From: Microbacterium sp. AK009 | GTDB taxonomy: Bacteria; Actinomycetota; Actinomycetes; Actinomycetales; Microbacteriaceae | Reading direction: 5' to 3' | Length of the DNA stretch: 64,000 nucleotides | NCBI RefSeq assembly: GCF_013410955.1 | Contig: NZ_JACCCG010000001.1 | Coordinates: 1-64,000, forward strand | Shown: positions 28,680-37,304 of the stretch, in pieces | Numbering within the stretch: the first letter of the stretch is position 1 | How the letters are laid out: each line of letters opens with the position of its first letter | Notes under the pieces: model-generated | Told to the model about the DNA's origin: nothing | Seen by the model: only the letters and a program-made list of their open reading frames with translations | Database searches by the model: none | Program-made: the position numbers and the translations under genes

Positions 28680-29768
28680 ATGAGCGCAGAGCCGCAGGCG
28701 ACGGGGACGGCTGAGCCGCAGGCGACGGGGTCTGCTGAGCCGCAGGCGATGGGGGCGGCTGAGCCGCAGGCGACGGGGACGGCTGAGCCGCCTGTAACGG
28801 ATGCCACCGCCCCCGCCGATCGGGTGACGATGCGTTTCCTGGCGCTTCCCCATGACGCGGCGGCGGGCGGCCTCACCGTCGCCGCGGGCAGCGTCATGGA
28901 GTGGATCGACCAGGCCGGGTATGCCTGCGCGGTCGGCTGGAGCGGGCGGTACTGCGTCACGGCGTACGTCGGGAACGTCCAGCACACCCGTCCGATCGCG
29001 CCCGGGTCGCTCGTGGCGGTTCATGCCCGGGTCGTGCACACCGGCCGGTCGAGCGTGCACGTCGCCGTCACCGTCGAGGCCGCCGATATCCGCTCGCGCC
29101 GCTACGAGCCGGCGACCACCTGCATGCTCGTCTTCGTCGCCGTCGACGACGAGCGCCGGCCCGCGCCCGTACCGGAATGGACGCCGCACACCGATGCCGA
29201 CCGGGCGCTGGGTGAGATCGCGACCTCGCGCATCGCTGCGCGCGACACGATCAAGAAGGCGATGCTCGGTCAGGTCTACACCGACGACACCGCGGCGCCC
29301 CGGTCGCAGCTGCGCTTCCTCGCGCCGCCGAGCGCGGTGAAATTCGGCGGCGCCGCGCACGGCGGCACGGTGATGGGCTGGATCGACGAGGCCGCCTTCG
29401 CGTGCGCGGCCGCGTGGTCGACGGACCAGGCTGTCGCGGTGTACTCCGGCGGCATCCACTTCCTCGCCCCGGTGCGGATCGGACACCTCGTCGAGCTCGA
29501 CGCCCGCCTCATCTACACCGGGCCCCGCAGCATGCACATCGTCGTGCGGGTGCTCTCGGCCGACCCGCGCACCCCCGCGGAGAAGACCCTCACCACGCAG
29601 TGCATCATGGTCTTCGTCGATCCCGGCCCCGACGGCCGCGCCCGGCCCGTTCCGCGCTGGGAGCCCGAGCTCGCCGAGGATGTGCGGCTCGTGAGGCATG
29701 CTGTCGAGCTCATTCACGAGCGGGAGCGGATCGTGCCGATCCCCGCCGAGCTGACGCTGCAGGACTGA
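28680..29768 (+). CDS. Acyl-CoA thioesterase with two hot-dog domains
   Basis: About 362 aa with two hot-dog domains in tandem: residues 40-170 (GSVMEWIDQAGYACAVGWS) and 205-340 (GTVMGWIDEAAFACAAAWS), as in mammalian ACOT-type or bacterial double YciA-type acyl-CoA hydrolases. The first 42 residues are an eight-residue repeat (AEPQATGT) encoded by a 24-bp minisatellite. It starts eight bases after pcaC and may be cotranscribed with pcaHGBDC; it could release CoA from stalled aromatic or adipyl thioesters. A GTG at 28674 is an alternative start. Confidence 0.87.
   Translation: MSAEPQATGTAEPQATGSAEPQAMGAAEPQATGTAEPPVTDATAPADRVTMRFLALPHDAAAGGLTVAAGSVMEWIDQAGYACAVGWSGRYCVTAYVGNVQHTRPIAPGSLVAVHARVVHTGRSSVHVAVTVEAADIRSRRYEPATTCMLVFVAVDDERRPAPVPEWTPHTDADRALGEIATSRIAARDTIKKAMLGQVYTDDTAAPRSQLRFLAPPSAVKFGGAAHGGTVMGWIDEAAFACAAAWSTDQAVAVYSGGIHFLAPVRIGHLVELDARLIYTGPRSMHIVVRVLSADPRTPAEKTLTTQCIMVFVDPGPDGRARPVPRWEPELAEDVRLVRHAVELIHERERIVPIPAELTLQD
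28686..28805 (+). repeat. 24-bp coding minisatellite
   Basis: Four near-identical 24-base units (28686-28709, 28710-28733, 28734-28757, 28758-28781) plus a degenerate fifth (28782-28805) encode AEPQATG followed by a variable residue. It is in frame and lies at the N-terminus of the thioesterase. Unit number may vary between strains. Confidence 0.85.
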
Positions 29769-29785
29769 GCCCCGCGCTGCGTCGC

Positions 29786-29873
29786 TGTCCCCAACTCCTG
29801 CAAAACCGGCTTCTGCCCCGTGATTCGGCCCATTCCGGCGCTGCACGCGTCGGTTTTGCAGGAGTTGGGGACA
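29786..29873. repeat. Perfect 23-bp inverted repeat, intergenic
   Basis: TGTCCCCAACTCCTGCAAAA plus CCG (29786-29808) is repeated exactly in inverted order at 29851-29873, with a 42-base loop. It lies in the 436-base gap (29769-30204) after the thioesterase gene. The arms share AACTCCT with the inverted repeat at 47073-47155, so both may belong to one dispersed palindromic family. The rest of the gap holds no gene that I can support. Confidence 0.75.
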
Positions 29874-30008
29874 CCGATGTTCCCGCGAAGGTCGAATCGG
29901 CGCCTCCCCGTCGCGTCGCTGTCCGTGAGCCCCGGGGTTGGCGCGTGCCCGTGCGCCCTGCTGCGTGCCCGTGCGCCCTGCCGCGTACCCGTCGTTCCTT
30001 CCCGCCTT

Positions 30009-30063
30009 CGTTCGTCGCATACGTACGCGGGCCAGGTCAGAAAACGTACGTTTGCGACGGACG
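30009..30063. repeat. 19-bp imperfect inverted repeat with ACGTACG cores
   Basis: Arms at 30009-30027 and 30045-30063 pair at 17 of 19 positions around a 17-base loop. Each contains ACGTACG, and the right arm together with loop bases forms the perfect 12-base palindrome AAACGTACGTTT (30042-30053). It is about 140 bases upstream of pcaI. Confidence 0.55.
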
Positions 30064-30144
30064 AACGGGGTGGGTGGGGCGGGCGAACAGGGCGTCACCG
30101 CGGGGGTCGCGGCGACGTGCACCGCGGCGTAGACTGAGTACGTC

Positions 30145-30179
30145 ATACGTACATGTGTACGTATCGCGAACACTTCGCG
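30145..30179 (+). promoter_or_regulatory. Operator-like palindromes upstream of pcaI
   Basis: ATACGTACATGTGTACGTAT (30145-30164) has two perfect nine-base arms around TG. It is followed at once by CGCGAA-CAC-TTCGCG (30165-30179), a perfect hairpin. They end 26 bases before the pcaI start, where a repressor would block transcription or early elongation. An IclR (PcaR) binding site is likely, since PcaR is encoded at the end of this operon. Confidence 0.6.
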
Positions 30180-30204
30180 AGGCGGGCAGAGAGGGAGAAT
30201 CCGG

Positions 30205-30930
30205 GTGATCGACAAGACCGTAGCGAGCGTCGCAGACGCCGTCGCCGACATCCCCGACGGAGCCACCGTCATGATCGGTGGGTTCGGCCGGGCCGGCCAG
30301 CCGGTCGAGCTGATCGACGCCCTCATCGCGCAGGGCGCGACCGACCTGACGATCGTGAACAACAACGCCGGGAACGGCGACGTCGGGCTCGCCGCGCTCC
30401 TCGCCAAGCGGCGCGTGCGCAAGATCATCTGCTCCTTCCCTCGTCAGAGCGACTCGTGGGTCTTCGACGGCCTCTACCGCGACGGCGACATCGAGCTCGA
30501 GCTCGTGCCGCAGGGGAACCTCGCCGAGCGCATCCGCGCCGCGGGTGCCGGGATCGGCGCGTTCTTCTCGCCGACCGGAGTGGGAACCCAGCTCGCCGAG
30601 GGCAAGGAGGCCCGCGACATCGACGGCCGCACCTTCGTGCTCGAATACCCCATCAAGGCCGACGTCGCCCTGATCAGCGCGCTGAAGGGCGACCGGTGGG
30701 GCAACCTCGTCTTCCGCGAGACGGCCCGGAACTTTGGCCCGATCATGGCGACGGCCGCGACTCGCACGATCGCCCAGGTCGATCAGGTGGTGCCGCTGGG
30801 AAGCCTCGACCCCGAGACCGTGGTGACCCCCGGCATCTTCGTCGACCGCGTGGTCGCGGTCGGTGAGCGCCCCTGGGTGAAGGACGGCGCCTTCGTGGGC
30901 GGCGTCGACCTGGAAGGACGGCCCCTCTGA
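30205..30930 (+). CDS. pcaI: 3-oxoadipate CoA-transferase subunit A
   Basis: A 241-aa subunit of the class I CoA-transferase that moves CoA from succinyl-CoA to 3-oxoadipate. The glycine-rich start MIGGFGRAGQPVELIDALI and the stretch NNNAGNGDVGLAALL are typical of the alpha subunit. The GTG start follows GAGGGAG. It overlaps pcaJ by one base. Confidence 0.94.
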   Translation: MIDKTVASVADAVADIPDGATVMIGGFGRAGQPVELIDALIAQGATDLTIVNNNAGNGDVGLAALLAKRRVRKIICSFPRQSDSWVFDGLYRDGDIELELVPQGNLAERIRAAGAGIGAFFSPTGVGTQLAEGKEARDIDGRTFVLEYPIKADVALISALKGDRWGNLVFRETARNFGPIMATAATRTIAQVDQVVPLGSLDPETVVTPGIFVDRVVAVGERPWVKDGAFVGGVDLEGRPL

Positions 30931-31580
30931 TGAGCACCCGCATCTCGCGCGACGACCTCGCCCGCCGCATCGCCGCCGACATCCCCGAGGGTGCGTACGT
31001 GAACCTCGGGATCGGCGCCCCCACCCTGGTGGCGAACTTCCTCCCCGCCGACCTCGAGATCATCCTCCACACCGAGAACGGCCTCCTCGGCATGGGACCG
31101 GCGCCCGAGGCCGGCGCCGTGGACCCCGACCTCATCAACGCCGGCAAGCAGGCCGTCACAGCCCTCCCCGGTGCGGCGTACTTCCATCACGCCGACTCGT
31201 TCGGCATGATGCGCGGCGGCCACCTCGACGTCTGCGTGCTGGGCGCGTTCCAGGTGTCCGAGACCGGCGACCTCGCCAACTGGTCGACCGGGGCGCCCGG
31301 AGCGATCCCCGCTGTCGGCGGCGCGATGGACCTCGCCATCGGCGCCAAGGACGTCTACGTGATGACCGACCTCCTCACCAAGACCGGCGAGTCCAAGCTC
31401 GTCGAGGCGTGCACGTACCCCCTCACCGGCGTCGGCTGCGTCACCCGCGTGTACACCGATCACGCGATCTTCGACGTGACCCCCGACGGCTTCGCGGTGC
31501 GCGAGGCGTTCGGCGAGAACACCGTCGCCTCGCTGCAAGAACTCACGGGCCTGCGCCTGGCCCCGGCGGAAGGACACTGA
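30930..31580 (+). CDS. pcaJ: 3-oxoadipate CoA-transferase subunit B
   Basis: A 216-aa beta subunit carrying the catalytic glutamate in ILHTENGLLGMGP and the GAMDLAIGAKDV region. It pairs with PcaI to form 3-oxoadipyl-CoA. The gene starts within the pcaI stop and is followed one base later by pcaF. Confidence 0.94.
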   Translation: MSTRISRDDLARRIAADIPEGAYVNLGIGAPTLVANFLPADLEIILHTENGLLGMGPAPEAGAVDPDLINAGKQAVTALPGAAYFHHADSFGMMRGGHLDVCVLGAFQVSETGDLANWSTGAPGAIPAVGGAMDLAIGAKDVYVMTDLLTKTGESKLVEACTYPLTGVGCVTRVYTDHAIFDVTPDGFAVREAFGENTVASLQELTGLRLAPAEGH

Positions 31581-31581
31581 C

Positions 31582-32751
31582 ATGCCCGCGACCTACATCT
31601 ACGACGCCGTCCGGACCCCGTTCGGCCGCGCCGGCGGCGCCCTCTCCGGCGTCCGCCCCGACGACCTCGCCGCCGTGGCCATGAAGGCCGCCGTCGAACG
31701 CACGGGCCTGGACCCCGCTCGCATCGACGACGTGATCTTCGGCGACGCCAACCAGGCCGGCGAAGACAACCGCAACGTCGCGCGGTTCGGTGCGCTCCTC
31801 GCGGGGTTCCCCACCACGGTGCCCGGCGTCACCGTCAACCGCCTCTGCGGGTCGAGCATGGAGGCCGTCATCCAGGGATCGCGGGCGATCGAGGCCGGCG
31901 ACGCCGAGGTCATCCTCGCCGGCGGGGTGGAGTCGATGAGCCGCGCGCCCTTCGTCGTGGAGAAGTCGCCCAGGCCGTGGCCGGCCACCGGCAACCAGAC
32001 GATGTGGAACACCTCGATCGGCTGGCGCATGACCAACAAGGCGCTGCCGAAGGAGTGGACGATCTCCAACGGCGAGTCCGCCGAGAAGCTCGCGTCGATC
32101 TACGGGATCTCCCGAGAAGAACAGGATGCCTTCGCCCTGCGCAGTCACGAGCGTTCCGCCCAGGCGTGGGCGGACGGCGTCTTCGACGGGGAGATCACCC
32201 AGGTTCCCAGCGCCGAGCTCGCCCGCGACGAAGGCATCCGCGCCGACACGACGCTCGAGAAGCTCGCCGGACTCCGGGCGCTCTTCGCCGCCGACGGCAC
32301 GGTGACCGCCGGCAACTCGTCGTCGATCAACGACGGCGCCGCCGCGATCCTCCTCGGCGCGGATGGGGCCGTCGACGCCGAGCCGCTCGCGCGGATCACC
32401 GGTCGCGCCGCCTTCGGCAACGACCCGGACGTGTTCGGTGTCGCCCCGGTCGAGGCCGCAAACCGCGCGCTCGCGCGGGCCGGCCGCACGTGGGCCGACG
32501 TGGACGTCATGGAGCTCAACGAGGCGTTCGCGTCCCAGAGCCTCGCCTGCCTGAAGCTGTGGACCGAGCTCGACCCCGAAAAGGCGAACGTCCACGGCGG
32601 TGCCATCGCGATCGGGCACCCGCTCGGCGCCTCCGGTGCCAGGGTCATCGGCCGTGCCGCGCACGAGCTCGCCCGTCGCGGGTCGGGGGTCGCGGTGGCT
32701 GCTCTCTGCATCGGCGTCGGTCAGGGGCTCGCGGTGGTCCTCGAGCGGTGA
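31582..32751 (+). CDS. pcaF: 3-oxoadipyl-CoA thiolase
   Basis: A 389-aa thiolase with the nucleophilic Cys89 in NRLCGSSMEA, the His in AIAIGHPLGASG and the second Cys in ALCIGVGQG. It cleaves 3-oxoadipyl-CoA to succinyl-CoA and acetyl-CoA, the last step of the beta-ketoadipate pathway. The stop overlaps the GTG of pcaR. Confidence 0.93.
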   Translation: MPATYIYDAVRTPFGRAGGALSGVRPDDLAAVAMKAAVERTGLDPARIDDVIFGDANQAGEDNRNVARFGALLAGFPTTVPGVTVNRLCGSSMEAVIQGSRAIEAGDAEVILAGGVESMSRAPFVVEKSPRPWPATGNQTMWNTSIGWRMTNKALPKEWTISNGESAEKLASIYGISREEQDAFALRSHERSAQAWADGVFDGEITQVPSAELARDEGIRADTTLEKLAGLRALFAADGTVTAGNSSSINDGAAAILLGADGAVDAEPLARITGRAAFGNDPDVFGVAPVEAANRALARAGRTWADVDVMELNEAFASQSLACLKLWTELDPEKANVHGGAIAIGHPLGASGARVIGRAAHELARRGSGVAVAALCIGVGQGLAVVLER

Positions 32752-33527
32752 GCGGCGAGAGCCCCGAGCCCTCGAGCGAGTTCGTCCAGTCGCTGGCGCG
32801 CGGACTCGGCGTCATTCGTGCCTTCGACGCCGAGCACCCCTCGCTCACCCTCAGCGACGTCGCGCGCCGCACCGATCTCACCCGCGCCGCGGCGCGACGG
32901 TTCCTCCACACCCTGCAGACCCTCGGCTACGTGCGCAGCGACGGGCGCGCCTTCGCGCTGACGCCGAAGGTGCTCGAGCTCGGATTCAGCTACCTGTCCG
33001 CGCTCTCGCTGCCGGAGGTGGTGCAGCCGCACCTCGAGGCCCTCTCGCGCGAGGTGGACGAGAGCGTCTCGGCGGCGGTGCTCGCCGGTGCCGAGGTGGT
33101 CTACGTCGCGCGCGTGCCCACACGCCGCATCATGAGCGTCCGCATCACCATCGGCACCCGGTTCCCCGCCTACGCCACCTCGATGGGAAGGGTGCTGCTG
33201 GCCGCGCTCCCCGAGGCGGCGGTCGCCGACATCCTCGCTCTTCTTCCGCCCGAGCCCCTCACCGACCGCACACTCACCGACCCCGAGGCGCTCGCCGCCG
33301 AGCTCGCGCAGGTGCGCGATCAGGGGTGGTCGCTCGTCGACGGCGAGCTGGAGCCGGGCCTGCGCTCGGTCGCCGCACCGGTGCACGATCGCACGGGCAC
33401 GGTGGTGGCAGCCGTCAACATCTCCACCAGCGCGACGCGCGACACCGTGGATCGGGTGCGCGAGACGTACCTTCCGGCGCTCCTGGCGACGACGCGCGCG
33501 ATCGAGGCGGATCTGCGGCTGGTGTGA
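32748..33527 (+). CDS. pcaR: IclR-family regulator PcaR
   Basis: A 259-aa IclR regulator of the PcaR/PcaU/PobR branch. FVQSLARGLGVIRAFD, the HTH TLSDVARRTDLTRAAARRFL and the effector-domain run YVARVPTRRIMSVRITIGTR are typical. The GTG start overlaps the pcaF stop by four bases, so it belongs to the pcaIJF transcript. The expected effector is protocatechuate or 3-oxoadipate. Palindromes near 30145 and at the pcaH region are possible targets. Confidence 0.9.
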   Translation: MSGESPEPSSEFVQSLARGLGVIRAFDAEHPSLTLSDVARRTDLTRAAARRFLHTLQTLGYVRSDGRAFALTPKVLELGFSYLSALSLPEVVQPHLEALSREVDESVSAAVLAGAEVVYVARVPTRRIMSVRITIGTRFPAYATSMGRVLLAALPEAAVADILALLPPEPLTDRTLTDPEALAAELAQVRDQGWSLVDGELEPGLRSVAAPVHDRTGTVVAAVNISTSATRDTVDRVRETYLPALLATTRAIEADLRLV

Positions 33528-33571
33528 TTCATCCCGGCCCGGCTCATCCGTGAGCGGGTTACGGTGGGCTC

Positions 33572-34114
33572 ATGCGGTCTCGGTCGGTGGCGCTGCCCGG
33601 CGTCCTGATCTGTGCAGCGGCGCTGACATCATGCTCGGGTGGGCTGCCCGACCCGCCGGAGACGCCGCCCACCGCGACCGACGATCCCGCGGCCCGGGCT
33701 CAGGCGCAGGCGTGGCTGGAGGCCGCCGCGCTCCCACCCGGAGCCGAGCCGGCCGATGCGGGCGCTGCGGAATTCCTCTCGTTCACCGGATGGCCCTGCA
33801 CCCCGGTCGAAGAGCTCGAGGGCTACTGGATCATTCCCGGGGCGACGGTCGCCGAGACGGCGAACTGGCTGCAGGCGAACCCGACGGCCGACCTCGTGAC
33901 GACGGGTGTCGGCCCCTACCCCGACGATCCCGAGCTGGACAACCTGACCGTCGGCTCCATCCCCGCCGACGGCGCGCAGGAGGGCATCGTCTATACGATC
34001 GTCCGCGCCCCTGACGGTGTCGCCGTGCGCGCCGAGGTCGCCGCCCTCACCGCGTCCGCCGAGTGTCCCGAGCTTCCGGACGGGGGAACGCTCGGCCCTC
34101 CCGGCCAGGGCTGA
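33572..34114 (+). CDS. Putative lipoprotein
   Basis: A 180-aa secreted protein with a lipoprotein signal (MRSRS, hydrophobic run, LTSC with Cys21). The mature part is acidic, rich in proline and alanine near the start, and has two cysteines (WPCTP and SAECPELP) that could pair. I recognise no family. It stands alone after the pca genes and marks the end of the aromatic island. Confidence 0.75.
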   Translation: MRSRSVALPGVLICAAALTSCSGGLPDPPETPPTATDDPAARAQAQAWLEAAALPPGAEPADAGAAEFLSFTGWPCTPVEELEGYWIIPGATVAETANWLQANPTADLVTTGVGPYPDDPELDNLTVGSIPADGAQEGIVYTIVRAPDGVAVRAEVAALTASAECPELPDGGTLGPPGQG

Positions 34115-34133
34115 GGACAGGCAGGATGAAGGG

Positions 34134-34754
34134 GTGACGAGCGCCGCGAACACCGAACTCCAGGGGACCATGGTCCTCGTCCGGCACGGCGAGACCGAGT
34201 GGAGCAAGAGCGGACGCCACACCGGGCTCACCGACATCCCCCTCACCGAGACCGGGATCTACAAGTCGCAGCTCGCCGGCACCCTCCTCGCCACCCGTCG
34301 CTTCGACCTCGTGCTCACCAGTCCCCTCCGCCGCGCGGTCGAGACCGCCCGGCACGCGGGCTTCCCCGGTGCGGAGCCCGACGAGCGCCTCCACGAATGG
34401 GACTACGGCGCCTACGAAGGACTCACGACGCCGGAGATCATCGCCCAGCTCGGCCACCCCTGGTCGATCTGGGACGACGGCGCCCCGGCCGGTGAGACCC
34501 CGGGGGAGAGCGTGGGCGAGGTCACCGCTCGCGCGGAGTCGCTGCTCGGCAGCATCCGTCCCCGCCTCGAGCGCGGCGAGCACGTGCTGATGTTCTCCCA
34601 CGCCCACTTCATCCGCGCCCTCACCGGCACCTGGCTCGGCCTCACGGCCGCGGGCGGCCGCTACTTCTGGCTCGGCACGTCTGCGGTGAACGAGCTCGGC
34701 TACGAGCACGGACGGCCGGTCGTGCTCGAGTGGAACCACGTGCGCGGCCGCTGA
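34134..34754 (+). CDS. Histidine phosphatase family protein
   Basis: A 206-aa phosphoglycerate-mutase-like phosphatase: catalytic RHGETEWS, substrate arginine in TSPLRRAVETA, acid HEWDYGAYEGL and second histidine in FSHAHFIRAL. I chose a GTG start at 34134; the conserved core begins 17 residues later. The physiological substrate is unknown. Confidence 0.88.
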   Translation: MTSAANTELQGTMVLVRHGETEWSKSGRHTGLTDIPLTETGIYKSQLAGTLLATRRFDLVLTSPLRRAVETARHAGFPGAEPDERLHEWDYGAYEGLTTPEIIAQLGHPWSIWDDGAPAGETPGESVGEVTARAESLLGSIRPRLERGEHVLMFSHAHFIRALTGTWLGLTAAGGRYFWLGTSAVNELGYEHGRPVVLEWNHVRGR

Positions 34755-34821
34755 CGCTCCGGCGGGCCCCGGGCCATGATGTCGGACCCCCGTGCGACGA
34801 TGCGCGCGGGAGGGAGGCCCG

Positions 34822-36030
34822 ATGCGCGACGAGGCGACGGTGCTGCACGCCGATCTCGACGCGTTCTACGCCTCGGTCGAGCAGCGCGACGCGCCCGCGC
34901 TGCGCGGCCGGCCTGTGATCGTCGGCGGTGGGGTCGTGCTCGCCGCCAGCTACGAGGCCAAGGCTCGTGGCGTGCGCACCGCGATGGGCGGACGTCAGGC
35001 GCGAGAGCTCTGCCCGGACGCGATCGTGGTCCCCCCACGCATGGAGGCGTACTCGGCGGCCAGCAAGGCCGTGTTCGAGATCTTCCGCGACACCACGCCC
35101 CTCGTCGAGGGGCTCTCCATCGACGAGGCCTTCCTCGAAGTCGGTGGGCTCCGACGCATCGCCGGCCCTCCCGCCGACATCGCGGCGCGGCTGCGCGAGC
35201 GCGTGCGCACCGAGGTCGGGCTGCCGATCTCGGTCGGGGTCGCCCGCACGAAGTTCCTCGCCAAGGTCGCCAGCGCCGTGAGCAAGCCCGACGGGCTCCT
35301 CGTCGTCGAGCCCGACGGGGAGGAGGCGTTCCTCCTGCCCCTGCCGGTCGAGCGGCTCTGGGGCGTGGGGGCGAAAACGGCTGAGAAGCTGCACGGCCTC
35401 GGCATCCGCACCGTCGGGCAGCTCGCCGAGCTCGAGGCGGCGACCGCGGAGCGCCTGCTCGGCAGGGCGGCCGGCGCGCACCTTCACGCGCTCGCGCGCC
35501 TGCGCGATCCGCGGCCCGTCGACACCACCCGCAGACGCCGCTCGATCGGCTCGCAGCGCGCCCTCGGTACTCGCCCCCGGACCCCCGACGAGCTCGACGT
35601 CATCCTCAGCCAGATCGTCGACAGGCTGGCCCGCCGCCTCCGCGACGGCGACCGGGTCTGCCGGAGCGTCGTGCTGCGCCTGCGCTTCGGCGACTACACG
35701 AAGGCGACGAGATCGCGCACGCTCCGGTTCCCGACCGACCGCACGTCGCTGCTGCTCGACACGGCACGGATGCTGCTGGCCGCCGCCCTTCCGACGATCA
35801 CCGAGCGGGGCATCACCCTCATCGGTCTTTCGCTGTCGCACCTCGAGCGCGCCGACAGCGTGCAGCCCGAGCTGCCGCTCGATTTCAGCGGAGGTGATGA
35901 GTTCGACGGCGCTCTGGACGGTGTCCTCGACCGCCTTCGCGATCGCTTCGGCGCCGATGCGGTCGCCCGCGCCGCGCAGCTCGGTCGTGACCCCGGATGG
36001 TCCACTCCGGTCCTCCCCGAGCACGAGTGA
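34822..36030 (+). CDS. dinB: DNA polymerase IV (Y-family)
   Basis: A 402-aa translesion polymerase. The metal-binding acids are in LHADLDAFYASVEQRD and LSIDEAFLEV; VARTKFLAKVASAVSKPDG and the little-finger region follow. The ATG at 34822 is preceded by GGGAGGGAGG. No beta-clamp motif of the canonical QLxLF form is clear; VQPELPLDF near the C-terminus is the candidate. Confidence 0.93.
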   Translation: MRDEATVLHADLDAFYASVEQRDAPALRGRPVIVGGGVVLAASYEAKARGVRTAMGGRQARELCPDAIVVPPRMEAYSAASKAVFEIFRDTTPLVEGLSIDEAFLEVGGLRRIAGPPADIAARLRERVRTEVGLPISVGVARTKFLAKVASAVSKPDGLLVVEPDGEEAFLLPLPVERLWGVGAKTAEKLHGLGIRTVGQLAELEAATAERLLGRAAGAHLHALARLRDPRPVDTTRRRRSIGSQRALGTRPRTPDELDVILSQIVDRLARRLRDGDRVCRSVVLRLRFGDYTKATRSRTLRFPTDRTSLLLDTARMLLAAALPTITERGITLIGLSLSHLERADSVQPELPLDFSGGDEFDGALDGVLDRLRDRFGADAVARAAQLGRDPGWSTPVLPEHE

Positions 36031-36092
36031 GCAGCGTTCCCGGTCGCCGCCGACCCGGCGCGATAGCCTCACACCGTGCAGGATGCGGATTC

Positions 36093-37304
36093 ATGATCCT
36101 CGACGTCAGCGCGCTGCGCGCGCAGTTCCCCTCTCTGTCCTCCGGCATCGCCCACTTCGACGGCCCCGGCGGCACGCAGACGCCCCTCGCGGTCGCCGAG
36201 GCGATCGCGCGCACGCTGACCGGCCCGCTGTCGAACCGCGGGTCGTCGGTGCGGAGCGAACGGAATGCGGATGACGCGGTCGCCGCGTTCCGCGAAGCGG
36301 TGGCCGATCTGCTGGGCGCAGACCCCCGGGGCGTGGTCTACGGCCGGAGCGCCACCCAGCTCACGTACGACCTCTCCCGCACCCTCGCGCGCTCGTGGGC
36401 GGAGGGCGACGAGATCGTGGTCTCCGAGCTCGATCACGACGCCAACGTCCGTCCCTGGGTGCAGGCGGCCGAGGCGCGCGGGGCCACCGTGCGGTGGCTG
36501 CCGCTGAATCCCGCTACCGCCGAACTCGACCTGTCGCACCTCGACGAGATCGTGAATGAGCGCACCCGGCTGGTCGCGGTCACCGCGGCATCCAATCTCC
36601 TCGGGACCATTCCGCCGGTCGCCCGCATCGCCGCCCGCGCCCACGCCGTCGGCGCCCTCGTCCACGTCGACGGCGTGCACTATGCCGCCCACGCGTCAGT
36701 GGATGTCACCGCCCTCGGGGCCGACTTCTTCGTGTGCTCGCCGTACAAGTTCTTCGGGCCGCACTGCGCCGTGCTCGTCGCCGATCCAGCGCTGCTCGAG
36801 ACCCTGCATCCCGACAAGCTCGTGCCCTCGACCGATCGCGTGCCCGAGCGCTTCGAGCTCGGCACGCTCCCTTACGAGACCCTGGCAGGCGTCACCGCTG
36901 CCATCGAGGTCATCGCCGACCTCGCTCCGGCGACCGGCGAACCGGGCGTCGCCCGCCGCGAGCGCCTCGTCGCGGCGCACGAGCTCATCGATCGACACGA
37001 GACGGCACTGCGCGAGCGGATCGAGACCCGCCTCACCGAGCTCGGCCTCGAGGTGCATTCGCGCGCGGCTCGGCGCACGCCGACGCTGTACGTCACCCTT
37101 GGCGACCGGGTCGCCGAGGCCGCATCGAGCTTCCTCGCCGGGCGTGACATCCTGGCTCCCTCCGGGAGCTTCTACGCCTGGGAGACCTTTCGGGCGCTCC
37201 GCCTCCCCGTCGAAGCCGGCATGCGCATCGGGGTGGCCGCGTACACCAGCGACGACGACGTCGATCGCCTTCTCGAAGGACTTGCGGAGTTTCTGACACG
37301 ATGA
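36093..37304 (+). CDS. Class V aminotransferase / cysteine desulfurase-like protein
   Basis: A 403-aa PLP enzyme of the SufS/CsdA fold (VC1184-type subfamily). The internal-aldimine lysine is in CSPYKFFGPH and the PLP Asp/His pair in VHVDGVHYAAH. The mobile loop before the C-terminus, where desulfurases carry the persulfide cysteine, has no cysteine here (RDILAPSGSFYAWETF). It is therefore probably not a genuine desulfurase. Its stop overlaps the next gene by four bases. Confidence 0.85.
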   Translation: MILDVSALRAQFPSLSSGIAHFDGPGGTQTPLAVAEAIARTLTGPLSNRGSSVRSERNADDAVAAFREAVADLLGADPRGVVYGRSATQLTYDLSRTLARSWAEGDEIVVSELDHDANVRPWVQAAEARGATVRWLPLNPATAELDLSHLDEIVNERTRLVAVTAASNLLGTIPPVARIAARAHAVGALVHVDGVHYAAHASVDVTALGADFFVCSPYKFFGPHCAVLVADPALLETLHPDKLVPSTDRVPERFELGTLPYETLAGVTAAIEVIADLAPATGEPGVARRERLVAAHELIDRHETALRERIETRLTELGLEVHSRAARRTPTLYVTLGDRVAEAASSFLAGRDILAPSGSFYAWETFRALRLPVEAGMRIGVAAYTSDDDVDRLLEGLAEFLTR

